From positions 62,001 through 126,000 of the forward strand of contig JAHHHZ010000020.1 of assembly GCA_019359095.1 (NCBI GenBank): a DNA stretch of 64,000 nucleotides. Direction: 5' to 3'. Below are positions 53,073-63,073 of the stretch, piece by piece. The notes beneath the pieces were generated by a model that did no database searches, was not told the DNA's origin, and saw nothing but the letters and a program-made list of their open reading frames with translations. The translations under genes were made by a program, and so were the position numbers. Each line of letters opens with the position of its first letter. Within the stretch, counting starts at the first letter, position 1. The stretch is from Pleurocapsa minor HA4230-MV1 (GTDB taxonomy: Bacteria > Cyanobacteriota > Cyanobacteriia > Cyanobacteriales > Xenococcaceae).

Positions 53073-53230
53073 GGTTTCCCCCGTTGAGGCTATTGAAGCT
53101 GTTGAGTTTACGCTTTGGAGAGAGAATTAGTAGCGACCAAGCTTTAGGACGATTTTGAACGACCAAGGATTAGACGATCTACTACTTTCTCTAAACTATC
53201 AGGATTTTAGATCCTAATTTCAAGATACAA

Positions 53231-53265
53231 GGATTAGCTCGCAAGCTCGCGTCCTTCGCGTCGGG
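53231..53265. repeat. GGATTAGCTCGCAAGCTCGC repeat, unit 2
   Basis: GGATTAGCTCGCAAGCTCGC and TCCTTCGCGTCGGGG repeat the right half of the unit at 53036-53072, about 195 bases away in the same orientation. Confidence 0.6.
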
Positions 53266-53402
53266 GAATTAGGGGTTTGGGGAATCAGTGATACGTTAAT
53301 TTCATGCTCCTTATTGCCCTATTTCCCTACATAATCGTAATTGCTAACTCTTCTTTGCGTAGCGCCAGTTATTTAACTAACAATTGTTCAATGTATGGTG
53401 TT

Positions 53403-54011
53403 CTAAGCCATTCTTGAATAGTACTCAACTACGAGTAGTTCATTTACTTGTAGAGCTACCCATTCTCGTTCAATGACACCGTTTACCTTGCCAGATAAAG
53501 CAGCCTTATCGAATTCTAAGTGACTAGGCAAATTAGCTAACCCAGGATATTCCATATTGGTTTCAATTAGCTTACGAGAGCGATCGCGATTTCTCACTTT
53601 GATCGAATCTCCAGGACGACACTGATAGCTAGCAACATCTACTACGCGATCGTTTACTGTAATGTGTCCGTGGTTCACTAACTGACGTGCTGCGGGAATA
53701 GTACCAGCCATTCCTAAACGAAAAATGGTGTTATCCAAGCGCATTTCTAATAACTCTAGGAGGGTTTGTCCTGTCGAACCAGCTACTCGACGAGCTTTAC
53801 GGACATAACGCACTAGCTGTTTTTCGGTAACGCCATAATTGAAGCGTAATTTTTGCTTTTCTTCCAAACGAATCGCATATTCAGAGCGTTTGCGACGGCT
53901 TTGACCATGTTGTCCAGGTGGATAAGCTTTACGAGCGCTTTTTCTAGTTAGCCCAGGTAAATCCCCTAAACGACGAACGACCCGCAGACGCGGACCTCTA
54001 TAGCGAGACAT
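53403..54011 (-). CDS. rpsD: 30S ribosomal protein S4
   Basis: A 202-residue S4 protein. It starts [20 protein letters not shown], has the S4 RNA-binding domain [20 protein letters not shown] and [16 protein letters not shown], and ends [10 protein letters not shown]. It organises the 16S 5' domain. As usual in cyanobacteria, it stands outside the main ribosomal protein clusters. Confidence 0.97.
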   Translation of the reverse strand: MSRYRGPRLRVVRRLGDLPGLTRKSARKAYPPGQHGQSRRKRSEYAIRLEEKQKLRFNYGVTEKQLVRYVRKARRVAGSTGQTLLELLEMRLDNTIFRLGMAGTIPAARQLVNHGHITVNDRVVDVASYQCRPGDSIKVRNRDRSRKLIETNMEYPGLANLPSHLEFDKAALSGKVNGVIEREWVALQVNELLVVEYYSRMA

Positions 54012-54156
54012 ATATTATTTCCTCTCTAGTTTACAGTTGATGAAATATCTCCAAATATATAATTATACATGAGTTTGGAGATTTAAGCTAAAAAATTAAG
54101 TTGTAATCAAAGCCAATTAGTGAGTTAACTTTCATTTGGCAAAAATTACTAGCTAA

Positions 54157-54188
54157 AAAAGTGAGTCAGATACAACCAACTCACTTTT
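54157..54188 (-). terminator. Rho-independent terminator of the nickel SOD gene
   Basis: On the minus strand, AAAAGTGAGT pairs with ACTCACTTTT around a 12-base loop, ending in a run of T. It lies 34 bases after the sodN stop. Confidence 0.8.
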
Positions 54189-54221
54189 ACAAAAGTTTGT
54201 TTACAGCTTTAATTATGAAAA

Positions 54222-54698
54222 TTAGCTCGCTTTGACGAAGCTAACGTCACGTCCTTTAGTTTCCCAGAAAATATTATGAATTTTCTGAACTGCATCCATA
54301 AGCTCATTAGCATGTTCAGCACTAACTTCTACTTTACAAGCAGAACAAAGTTTAGCGGCTTTCCAGAAGGTATCGTGGAGATCGGGATATTTCTCCAGAT
54401 GCACTGGCTTAAAATAGTCTGTCCAAAGAATTAATAAATCTTCTTTAGTTTTTTGAGCCTGTTCTTCTTTAATGGCAATATAGCGAGAAAGAGTATTTTG
54501 ATAGGCAATATTTGCTGCTTTATCTCCAGAAGTAGGAGCTTCAAGATCCATGATTTTTTTAGTCATGGAAACAACAGCTTCTGCTGTAACACGTGCGGAA
54601 GATGGATCATAGACACCGCAAGGGCCATCGCAATGGGCGTGAACTTCAGGTGCAGGAAAGAAATTTTTAATTTGGTAAATGACTTGTTTCAACATCAT
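54222..54698 (-). CDS. sodN: Nickel superoxide dismutase
   Basis: A 158-residue Ni-SOD precursor. The nickel hook HCDGPCGVYDP begins at H22, so a 21-residue N-terminal peptide must be removed to expose the His amine that binds nickel, together with C23 and C27. The rest is the four-helix bundle. It dismutates superoxide in the cytoplasm. The processing protease gene sodX, often adjacent, is not in this window. A terminator follows. Confidence 0.96.
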   Translation of the reverse strand: MMLKQVIYQIKNFFPAPEVHAHCDGPCGVYDPSSARVTAEAVVSMTKKIMDLEAPTSGDKAANIAYQNTLSRYIAIKEEQAQKTKEDLLILWTDYFKPVHLEKYPDLHDTFWKAAKLCSACKVEVSAEHANELMDAVQKIHNIFWETKGRDVSFVKAS

Positions 54699-55024
54699 AA
54701 TTTGTGGTGTTCGGTTTCTAAAATGTTTCTAAAATGTGCTTCTGCGAACGAATTTAATCAGAACGGCAATGATTTGAACTATGGGGCAGTTTCTCTATGG
54801 ATACAATCACATAGATCTGGCGATTTATCTCTCCCCTATCGACCTTTAGCTTAGTTTGATTTAGGGGTCATTTGCAAGATGCTTAATCTTAATGCTTGTT
54901 AAACTTTGGCTGATGTTGCCGATTCTAAATTTAAATGAGTAGGTTAGCTTTTGCCATTAACTGTTAGTCAAGACCTCAATAGCTGTCCCTCTTAACCAAG
55001 ACAGCCATTGAGCTAGGAATTGAG
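54699..55024. other. Gap between sodN and the ABC binding protein gene
   Basis: About 325 bases with no gene. An imperfect hairpin (54975-55012, CTCAAT and GCTGTC pairing with GACAGC and ATTGAG) lies just after the end of the minus-strand ABC binding protein gene and may mark its 3' end, though there is no T run. No sodX-like frame was found. Confidence 0.5.
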
Positions 55025-56386
55025 TTAATTAGCAGCCTTAGCAGCCTTGGGAGCTACAGGATCTACTTTATCAATCACTTTCAAGGTACCCTCTTCACCG
55101 ACTTGCCAAACGTCATAGCTGCCAACAACATCTCCGTTGGCGTCAATATCGACATTACCGCTAGCACCCTGAAAATTAATATCTTCGCCACTGCGGATTA
55201 ACTCCATAGCTTTACAAGCATCGGTAACTTCAGTTCCAGGGGCATTAGCAACTTCCAGAATTTTACCTTTAATTCCCTCTCCTGTATTAGCGTCGCTGGC
55301 TTCGGCTGCCAACATCATCAAAACGGCTGCATCCCAGTTGTGAGGAACATAAGCAGTTAATTCTTTGCCCACTTTTTCATTCCAAAGGGCGGTAAACTCT
55401 TTGAGCGCTGGGCCATTTGCCCCAGGGACAGTTCCTAATGCACCTGCAATAATTGATTTACCATCAGACGTTTTGCCTACCTGTGTAATAAAATCGTCAG
55501 AGTAAACCCCATCGGTCAATAAAACAGTCACGCCATCGCTTAATCCTTGTTCAAAGGCAGACTTGAGCAGGACACTACCAGTTTCGGCATATAAAACCGC
55601 TGCTACAGCATCTGGTTTAGTACTAAAAGCTGATTTTGCTTCACTATCGAGAGTTGCCGCTTTGGGGTCGTAGCGTACGGGTTTGCCAACAATATTACCC
55701 CCTTGATTTTTAAATGCTTTGACAAACTGTTCTTCAAAGCCTACGCCGTAATCATTGTTAATCGCAACAGTCGCTACATTTTTAAATCCCTGCTTTTTTG
55801 CCAATGTTGCTAGCGCTTGAGATTGATAGGTATCAGGTGGAGCAGTACGCGCCCAATAGCCGCTAAATTCGCCGTTTTGCGCCCGTTCAGTAAATACTGG
55901 GCTGGTACTACCAGGAGACACCATCATTACCTTATTTCGTACTGCTACATCAACTGCTGCTCCAGATACGCTACTGGCAAAAGACCCGACTACTCCTGCA
56001 ACTTTGTCTACTTCGGCAAGCTTGGTCATGGCGCTACTACCTGCGCTGGGATCTGTCTGGTCGTCTTCGGAAATTAGACTAACCTGGGCTTCATTTACAC
56101 CACCGCATTCATTAATCGTATCTACGGCAAGCTGTACTGCTGCGGGCCAGTTTTGGCCAATAGAGGAAAGATCTCCTGTGGCAGGGGCTAAACTTCCTAG
56201 CTTAAGACCGTCACTTTCTGCTGTAGTATTTCCTCCTGGAGCATCTCCTGCTGGAGCATTTGCTTCTGGAGCATTTCCTCCTTGGCAAGAGGTAAGTAAT
56301 ACGCCAGCGCTCAATGAGATTAAAGCTAGCATCATTGTCGAGTGAGAGCGATCGCTTTTGCCGAATTTCCAGCTAAAATTTTTCAT
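55025..56386 (-). CDS. ABC transporter substrate-binding protein (branched-chain / neutral amino acid type)
   Basis: A 453-residue periplasmic binding protein. A lipoprotein signal (LISLSAGVLLTSCQGG) is followed by a low-complexity Gly/Ala/Asn linker of about 25 residues, then a type 1 periplasmic fold: LKLGSLAPATGDLSSIGQNW, NDYGVGFEEQFVKAFKNQGG, and LYAETGSVLLKSAFEQG. It resembles LivJ/NatB proteins that bind amino acids or urea-like ligands outside the cytoplasmic membrane. There are no permease or ATPase genes next to it. The exact ligand is unclear. Confidence 0.88.
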   Translation of the reverse strand: MKNFSWKFGKSDRSHSTMMLALISLSAGVLLTSCQGGNAPEANAPAGDAPGGNTTAESDGLKLGSLAPATGDLSSIGQNWPAAVQLAVDTINECGGVNEAQVSLISEDDQTDPSAGSSAMTKLAEVDKVAGVVGSFASSVSGAAVDVAVRNKVMMVSPGSTSPVFTERAQNGEFSGYWARTAPPDTYQSQALATLAKKQGFKNVATVAINNDYGVGFEEQFVKAFKNQGGNIVGKPVRYDPKAATLDSEAKSAFSTKPDAVAAVLYAETGSVLLKSAFEQGLSDGVTVLLTDGVYSDDFITQVGKTSDGKSIIAGALGTVPGANGPALKEFTALWNEKVGKELTAYVPHNWDAAVLMMLAAEASDANTGEGIKGKILEVANAPGTEVTDACKAMELIRSGEDINFQGASGNVDIDANGDVVGSYDVWQVGEEGTLKVIDKVDPVAPKAAKAAN

Positions 56387-56532
56387 ATTCTAAATCTTCT
56401 CTAATTCCAGTCAATGATTAATAGCTTGGAATTGTACTCGAAAAATAAAATATATTCAGCATATTCAGCCCAGCTAAGTAAAATTCTGGAGAGACTGCCC
56501 TATAGATAAGCTCTACAGGTTTTGATTTAATA

Positions 56533-56621
56533 CGGAGAGGGGGGGATTCGAACCCCCGATGAAGTTTACACCCCATAACTCCTTAGCAGGGAGCCGCTTT
56601 CAACCGCTCAGCCACCTCTCC
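56533..56621 (-). tRNA. trnS-GCU: tRNA-Ser (anticodon GCU)
   Basis: An 89-base class II tRNA with a 7-bp acceptor stem (GGAGAGG / CCTCTCC), a D-arm TGGCTGAGCGGTTGAAAG, an anticodon stem GCTCC/GGAGT with loop CTGCTAA giving anticodon GCU, a long variable arm and a T-arm with GGTTCGAATCC. The anticodon complement is at 56585-56587. The CCA end is not encoded. It reads AGC/AGU serine codons. Confidence 0.95.
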
Positions 56622-56815
56622 AGGTCGCTACTCATCGATTTTGAATTATAACAGATTTATTTGGACTGATGACAAAAATAAGCAAATTATGGCGTAACTT
56701 AACCTTTATTAAAGATCTTCGCAGTTAATTTGTCTGAGCTATTGCGCCCAAACGTCTACGCCAGCGCGAGATCGAGAGCTAGTCAATGTAACATCGTCAA
56801 TTTAACAGCAAATCT

Positions 56816-58111
56816 TTATTCAGTCCTAAACTTCACTGAATTAGCATGAGAAGGTAAACCTTCGGCTTGAGCTAGAATCTGAATTGTGCTGGACATCTTT
56901 TTCAAAGCAGTTGCCGAATATTGAATTAAGCTAGAGTGCTTCATAAAAGTTTCTACTCCCAATGCTGAAGCATAACGAGCTGCACCAGATGTTGGCAAAG
57001 TATGATTTGGCCCAGCTAAATAATCTCCAGTTGCTTCGGGAGTCGAGTTACCGATAAAAATTGCCCCCGCGTGACGAATTTGCTCAATTAAGTCCCACGG
57101 CTCTGCAACTTCAAGTTCTAGATGTTCTGGAGCAAATAGGTTGGATAATTCTGCTGCTTGGGCCAATGAATCGACCACAACAATTAGACCATAATGAGCG
57201 ATCGCTTTTTCCGTCAAAATCTTACGGGGATGATCTGCTAGCTGATAAGTAACTTCGTGCTGTACTTTTTGAGCCAATTCTCGACTAGTGGTAATTAAAA
57301 TAGCAGCAGCCATCGGATCGTGTTCTGCTTGAGCTAATAAATCCGCAGCTACATAGACTGGATTTGCCTGCTCATCAGCAATCACGAGTACTTCCGAAGG
57401 CCCAGCCAAAGAGTCTATCCCTACCGTCCCATAAACCATCTTCTTGGCTAGGGTAACGTAAATGTTACCTGGCCCTGTAATAACATCGACTTTAGGAATA
57501 GTTTGGGTTCCATAAGCCAGAGCGCTAATTGCCTGCGCTCCACCAACGCGATAAATTTCTTCTATTCCCGCTTCTTGTGCAGCTACTAATACCGCTGGAT
57601 TAATTTTTCCATCCTGACCTGGGGGCGTAACCATAATAATGCGCGGAACTTGGGCTACCTTGGCAGGGATAGCATTCATCAAGACAGTACTCGGATATGA
57701 GGCTCTTCCTCCAGGAACGTATAGTCCTGCTCGATCTACAGGGGTGTAGCGTTTACCCAAAACTACGTCGTCTTCTTCAAACTGCACCCAAGATTTAGGA
57801 ACCCGCTGACGATGAAAAGCTTCAATTTTTTGGCAGGCGATTTGAATTGCACTAAGCAGATCTTTAGATATTTGCTGATAAGCAGCGTCCAACTCTGAAC
57901 CTCTAACCCTGAGTTGGTCAGCCTGAAGAAGTTGTTGGTCAAACTTTTCAGTGTATTCCAACAGAGCGCGATCGCCATTTTGCTTAACATTAGTGACGAT
58001 TTCCCTGACCATCGCTTCTTTGGGCTGAACGTCATCACCATTGTTGCGATCGCTGATCCGTTTTAATTCTGTTTGTGCCTCAGTTTGCCGATCATCAATT
58101 ATTCGCAGCAT
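56816..58111 (-). CDS. hisD: Histidinol dehydrogenase
   Basis: About 431 residues from the ATG at 58111 (MLRIIDDRQTEAQ), chosen over the ATG at 58129 because of a GGGGA box just before it and the typical N-terminus. It has AGLYVPGGRASYPSTVLM, RVGGAQAISALAYGT, the zinc/active-site region GPSEVLVIAD, and FAPEHLEL with a catalytic His. It oxidises histidinol to histidine in two NAD steps. It is not in a his operon here, as in most cyanobacteria. Confidence 0.97.
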   Translation of the reverse strand: MLRIIDDRQTEAQTELKRISDRNNGDDVQPKEAMVREIVTNVKQNGDRALLEYTEKFDQQLLQADQLRVRGSELDAAYQQISKDLLSAIQIACQKIEAFHRQRVPKSWVQFEEDDVVLGKRYTPVDRAGLYVPGGRASYPSTVLMNAIPAKVAQVPRIIMVTPPGQDGKINPAVLVAAQEAGIEEIYRVGGAQAISALAYGTQTIPKVDVITGPGNIYVTLAKKMVYGTVGIDSLAGPSEVLVIADEQANPVYVAADLLAQAEHDPMAAAILITTSRELAQKVQHEVTYQLADHPRKILTEKAIAHYGLIVVVDSLAQAAELSNLFAPEHLELEVAEPWDLIEQIRHAGAIFIGNSTPEATGDYLAGPNHTLPTSGAARYASALGVETFMKHSSLIQYSATALKKMSSTIQILAQAEGLPSHANSVKFRTE

Positions 58112-58372
58112 CGAGATCCCCATATCCATTTGAGCTTGTACACAGAAGTGAGCTTTTACTTCTAACTTATTATATGAATCTTTACAGTAAGAAAGCCACT
58201 CTTGTCCAACCTTAACCTTAATTTCACTGTCAATGACTAGCTACCTCCTAACCAAAGCAAATTATCTGAGCAGCTTGACAGTCAGTGAAAATACTTGCTA
58301 CACTGTAAAATCCAATTCTATGTGTAATTCTCAAATTAATTACTTACCAAAGCAATTTCTGTTTAAAAAACT

Positions 58373-58663
58373 GTGGCTAACTCCAAATCGGCAATCAAAC
58401 GTATCAGAACAGCAGAGCGCAACCGCTTACGTAATAAGACATACAAGTCTTCGCTCAAGACCCTAACTAAAAAATATTTTAGTGCGGTAGAAACCTATTC
58501 AGCCGACCCAACTTCAGAAAATATGGAAGTGGTTAATCAGGCTATGTCTGAAGCCTACAGCAAAATTGATAAAGCTGTAAAACGTAAAGTGCTGCATAAA
58601 AACAATGGCGCGAGAAAAAAATCTCGCATCGCTAAAGTTCTCAAGCAGGCTACTGCTGTCTGA
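58373..58663 (+). CDS. rpsT: 30S ribosomal protein S20 (GTG start)
   Basis: A 96-residue S20 protein, [21 protein letters not shown] to [20 protein letters not shown]. The start is GTG at 58373; the upstream in-frame sequence is not protein-like. It is the first gene of the conserved cyanobacterial run rpsT, tatD-like, rpoB, rpoC1. Confidence 0.95.
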   Translation: MANSKSAIKRIRTAERNRLRNKTYKSSLKTLTKKYFSAVETYSADPTSENMEVVNQAMSEAYSKIDKAVKRKVLHKNNGARKKSRIAKVLKQATAV

Positions 58664-58775
58664 TAAATAACAATAACTAAAAAAAAGTAGTAGAAATACA
58701 CTTTGGTCTTAAGAGAAATTAATCCTCAAGACAGACGGAAATAAGCAAAATAACCAAGCAATACACCAGGTATAA

Positions 58776-59564
58776 ATGCAGTTAATAGATACCCATGTTC
58801 ACATCAACTTTGATGTTTTTCAAGGGGATTTAACCTCGTTAAGGCAGCGCTGGCAGTCAGTAGGTGTAGCTCATCTCGTACATTCATGTGTCGAACCAAA
58901 AGAATTTCAGGGAATACAGTCCATTGCGGATCGTTTCCCTGAATTGTCGTTTGCGGTTGGTTTGCACCCGTTGGATGTTCATAAGTGGCAAAGCGATACT
59001 GCCAATGAGATTGAAACCTTAGCTGCTTCTGATAATCGGGTGGTAGCAATTGGCGAAACAGGGTTGGACTTCTATAAAGCCGACAATCAACAACAGCAGA
59101 TTTTAGCTTTAAAAGAACAATTAAAAATAGCTCAAAAGCTTAATCTACCAGTGATTATCCATTGTCGTGATGCAGCAGCTAAACTGAAAGAAGTATTAAC
59201 TGATTTTTGCCAGACGGAAGGCCCAGTAAAAGGAGTAATGCACTGTTGGGGGGGGAATGAAACGGAAACTCAATGGTTTCTCGATTTAGGGTTTTATATC
59301 AGCTATAGCGGGATTGTTACTTTTAAAAGTGCCAAACAGGTTCAAGCAGCAGCAAAAATTGTGCCTAGCGATCGCTTATTGATTGAAACAGACTGTCCTT
59401 TTCTAGCTCCTGTTCCCAAAAGAGGCAAAACTAACGAGCCTTCCTATGTCCTGTATGTGGCAGAGTACATTGCCCAACTACGAGAAACTTCATTAGAAAC
59501 TATTGCCGAACAAACTACTGCTAACGCCTGTCGGTTATTTGGAATCCAATTAAAAACTAAATAA
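58776..59564 (+). CDS. TatD-family metal-dependent hydrolase
   Basis: A 262-residue amidohydrolase-fold protein. Metal ligands are seen in DTHVHINF near the start, [12 protein letters not shown], and [16 protein letters not shown] near the end. TatD proteins are 3'-5' exonucleases or hydrolases. It sits between rpsT and rpoB on the same strand, the usual cyanobacterial order. Confidence 0.94.
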   Translation: MQLIDTHVHINFDVFQGDLTSLRQRWQSVGVAHLVHSCVEPKEFQGIQSIADRFPELSFAVGLHPLDVHKWQSDTANEIETLAASDNRVVAIGETGLDFYKADNQQQQILALKEQLKIAQKLNLPVIIHCRDAAAKLKEVLTDFCQTEGPVKGVMHCWGGNETETQWFLDLGFYISYSGIVTFKSAKQVQAAAKIVPSDRLLIETDCPFLAPVPKRGKTNEPSYVLYVAEYIAQLRETSLETIAEQTTANACRLFGIQLKTK

Positions 59565-59646
59565 TAAAGCAATAAAACAAATTTTTCTCTAACGCTATCT
59601 TCGTTGATTAGCCGAACCAGTAAAACATCGTACAACCATCATCTTC

Positions 59647-62600
59647 ATGACTAATTTGACTTACAATCTGCTACCAGACTTGATTGAGATTCAACGTTCT
59701 AGCTTTCGTTGGTTTTTGGAAGAAGGGTTAATTGAGGAACTGAATAGCTTTTCCCCAATTACTGATTATACGGGTAAGTTTGAACTGCACTTTATGGGGG
59801 AGAACTATAGGCTTAAAGAGCCAAAGTACTCGATGGAAGAAGCAAAACGTCGTGATAGTACCTATAACGTACAAGTATATGTACCCACTCGCCTGATTGA
59901 CAAAGAAAGTGGTGAGATCAAGGAAATGGAGGTATTTGTCGGCGATTTACCGTTAATGACAGATCGCGGTACCTTTATCATTAACGGTGCAGAACGGGTA
60001 ATTGTTAATCAAATTGTGCGATCGCCTGGGGTCTATTACAAAGCAGAAACTGATAAAAATGGTCGTCGTACCTATTCTGCTTCTTTGATTCCTAACCGTG
60101 GTGCCTGGTTGAAGTTTGAGACGGATAAAAATGGTTTAGTTTGGGTCAGAATTGATAAGACTCGTAAACTTTCAGCTCAAGTATTGCTCAAGGCGATCGG
60201 TTTAAGCGATAACGAGATTCTCGACGGTATTCGTCACCCCGATTTTTATCAAAAAACTTTAGATAAAGAAGGTAATCCTAGTGAAGAAGAAGCGTTACTA
60301 GAACTGTATCGTAAATTACGTCCTGGTGAACCTCCCACAGTAAGTGGTGGACAGCAACTATTAGAGTCTCGCTTTTTCGATTCTAAGCGTTATGACTTGG
60401 GTAGGGTTGGTCGTTACAAGCTAAATAAAAAGCTCCGTTTGACTGTGCCTGATACTACAAGAGTATTAACTACTACGGATATTTTAGCAGCAGTAGCTTA
60501 TCTAATTAACCTCGAATTTGATGGCGGTAGCACCGATGATATTGACCACCTAGGAAATCGTCGAGTGCGATCGGTTGGGGAACTACTACAAAACCAAGTT
60601 CGTGTCGGCTTGAACCGTTTAGAAAGAATTATTCGCGAACGGATGACGGTTAGCGAAGCCAATAGCTTAACTCCCGCAGCCCTAGTAAACCCTAAACCTT
60701 TAGTCGCAGCGATCAAAGAGTTCTTTGGTTCCTCTCAACTATCTCAGTTTATGGATCAAACCAATCCTTTAGCCGAGTTGACTCATAAACGTCGTCTTTC
60801 AGCTTTAGGGCCTGGTGGTTTGACCAGAGAAAGAGCAGGTTTTGCAGTGCGAGATATTCACCCTACCCAGTATGGTCGAATTTGTCCTGTAGAGACACCT
60901 GAAGGTCCAAACGCTGGGCTGATTGGTTCTCTTGCAACCTATGCCCGTGTCAATCCCTATGGCTTTATTGCTACTCCTTATTACCGTGTCGATAACGGTC
61001 GAGTGTTAAAAAATGAAGAGGCCGTCTATCTAACTGCTGATGAAGAAGACGATATGAGAGTTGCTCCTGGAGACGTAGCTACCGATGATGATGGCTATAT
61101 TCTAGGTGAAACGATCGCTATTCGTTATCGCCAAGAATTTTCTACTTGCGATCCTGGAGAAGTAGATTATGTAGCAATTTCTCCCGTACAGATTGTTTCG
61201 GTAGCAACCAGCTTAATTCCTTTTCTCGAACATGATGATGCTAACCGCGCCCTCATGGGTTCTAACATGCAGCGTCAAGCTGTGCCGTTGTTACGTCCTG
61301 AACGTCCTTTAGTGGGAACTGGGTTAGAGGCTCAAGCAGCTCGTGACTCAGGAATGGTAGTAGTTTCGCGTACTCACGGTATTGTGACCTACGTTGATGC
61401 AGAAGTTGTGCGAGTCAGAGTAGAGGAAGGCAATAACGGTTTATATGCTCCCCAACCTGGAGAAGAAATTGTCTACAAGCTGCAAAAGTATCAGCGTTCT
61501 AACCAAGATACCTGTTTAAATCAGCGTCCTTTAGTTTATGCAGGGGAAGATGTAGTTCCAGGTCAGGTACTAGCAGATGGCTCATCCACAGAAGGAGGCG
61601 AGCTAGCATTAGGACAAAATGTTTTAATTGCTTATATGCCTTGGGAAGGCTACAACTACGAAGATGCGATTCTCATTAGTGAGCGTCTGGTGTATGACGA
61701 TGTTTACACTAGTATTCACGTTGAGAAATTTGAAATTGAAGCTCGGCAAACAAAATTAGGGCCAGAAGAAATTACCCGTGAAATTCCTAATGTTGGTGAA
61801 GATGCTCTACGTAATCTAGACGAACGAGGCATTATTCATATTGGGGCTTGGGTAGAAGCAGGGGAGATTCTAGTTGGGAAAGTAACTCCCAAAGGAGAAT
61901 CAGATCAGCCTCCTGAAGAAAAGCTACTCAGAGCGATTTTTGGCGAAAAAGCTAGAGACGTGCGGGACAACTCCTTGAGAGTACCTAACGGTGAAAAAGG
62001 ACGGGTAGTTGATGTGCGCGTCTTCACTAGAGAGCAAGGTGATGAATTGCCTCCTGGCGCTAATATGGTCGTGCGAATCTATGTGGCTCAGAAACGTAAG
62101 ATTCAGGTGGGAGATAAAATGGCTGGTCGCCACGGTAACAAAGGGATTATTTCTCGCATTTTACCCATTGAAGATATGCCCTATCTACCCGACGGTACAC
62201 CGATTGATATTGCCCTCAATCCTCTAGGTGTGCCTTCGCGGATGAACGTCGGACAAGTATTTGAGTGCCTTTTAGGCTGGGCTGGTGAAAATCTGGCAAC
62301 ACGCTTTAAAATGATGCCTTTCGATGAAATGTATGGCAAAGAAGCGTCAAGAGAAACCGTTCACGGCAAGATTCAGGATGCAGCTCGCAAGCCAGGCAAA
62401 TCTTGGGTTTACGATGAAGAAAATCCAGGGAAAATTCAAGTCTTTGATGGACGTACGGGAGAAAAGTTTGCTCGTCCTGTGACGGTGGGTAAAGCCTATA
62501 TGCTCAAACTGGTTCACCTCGTAGATGATAAGATTCACGCTCGTTCTACTGGCCCTTACTCTTTAGTAACTCAACAGCCTTTGGGTGGTAAAGCACAACA

Positions 62601-62958
62601 GGGTGGACAACGCTTTGGTGAAATGGAGGTTTGGGCATTGGAAGCTTATGGCGCAGCCTATACTCTACAAGAGTTATTGACGGTTAAGTCTGATGATATG
62701 CAAGGACGTAACGAAGCCCTAAACTCAATTGTTAAAGGTAAACCAATTCCTCGCCCTGGAACTCCAGAATCCTTCAAAGTATTGATGCGAGAACTACAGT
62801 CTTTAGGTCTGGATATAGCAGTCCACAAACTGGAGGCGCAGGAAGATGGTAGTAGCCGAGACGTAGAAGTAGATTTGATGGCAGATACTCCTCGCCGTAC
62901 TCCGAACCGACCTACTTACGAATCTTTGCAAAGAGAGGAATCAACTGAAGAAGTCTAA
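59647..62958 (+). CDS. rpoB: DNA-directed RNA polymerase beta subunit
   Basis: A 1103-residue beta subunit, a little shorter than the E. coli protein as in other cyanobacteria. It has the rifampicin region [26 protein letters not shown], the Mg2+/NTP region [28 protein letters not shown], and the C-terminal clamp [20 protein letters not shown]. It is the first of the rpoB-rpoC1-rpoC2 run. Confidence 0.99.
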   Translation: MTNLTYNLLPDLIEIQRSSFRWFLEEGLIEELNSFSPITDYTGKFELHFMGENYRLKEPKYSMEEAKRRDSTYNVQVYVPTRLIDKESGEIKEMEVFVGDLPLMTDRGTFIINGAERVIVNQIVRSPGVYYKAETDKNGRRTYSASLIPNRGAWLKFETDKNGLVWVRIDKTRKLSAQVLLKAIGLSDNEILDGIRHPDFYQKTLDKEGNPSEEEALLELYRKLRPGEPPTVSGGQQLLESRFFDSKRYDLGRVGRYKLNKKLRLTVPDTTRVLTTTDILAAVAYLINLEFDGGSTDDIDHLGNRRVRSVGELLQNQVRVGLNRLERIIRERMTVSEANSLTPAALVNPKPLVAAIKEFFGSSQLSQFMDQTNPLAELTHKRRLSALGPGGLTRERAGFAVRDIHPTQYGRICPVETPEGPNAGLIGSLATYARVNPYGFIATPYYRVDNGRVLKNEEAVYLTADEEDDMRVAPGDVATDDDGYILGETIAIRYRQEFSTCDPGEVDYVAISPVQIVSVATSLIPFLEHDDANRALMGSNMQRQAVPLLRPERPLVGTGLEAQAARDSGMVVVSRTHGIVTYVDAEVVRVRVEEGNNGLYAPQPGEEIVYKLQKYQRSNQDTCLNQRPLVYAGEDVVPGQVLADGSSTEGGELALGQNVLIAYMPWEGYNYEDAILISERLVYDDVYTSIHVEKFEIEARQTKLGPEEITREIPNVGEDALRNLDERGIIHIGAWVEAGEILVGKVTPKGESDQPPEEKLLRAIFGEKARDVRDNSLRVPNGEKGRVVDVRVFTREQGDELPPGANMVVRIYVAQKRKIQVGDKMAGRHGNKGIISRILPIEDMPYLPDGTPIDIALNPLGVPSRMNVGQVFECLLGWAGENLATRFKMMPFDEMYGKEASRETVHGKIQDAARKPGKSWVYDEENPGKIQVFDGRTGEKFARPVTVGKAYMLKLVHLVDDKIHARSTGPYSLVTQQPLGGKAQQGGQRFGEMEVWALEAYGAAYTLQELLTVKSDDMQGRNEALNSIVKGKPIPRPGTPESFKVLMRELQSLGLDIAVHKLEAQEDGSSRDVEVDLMADTPRRTPNRPTYESLQREESTEEV

Positions 62959-63073
62959 CCAAAAAGAATGAATGATCGAGGGATGAAGGATGAGGACGTT
63001 GCTTCTTATACCTTCATTTCTGGTCAAGTAATAGCTAATTCCTCAACCCTAATTCTTAAATTCCTAATTAATA

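Noticed and set aside
54453-54854. A plus-strand frame overlapping sodN as a sodX candidate
   Set aside because: It runs opposite to sodN and lacks the serine peptidase motifs of SodX; most of it is the complement of the Ni-SOD coding bases.
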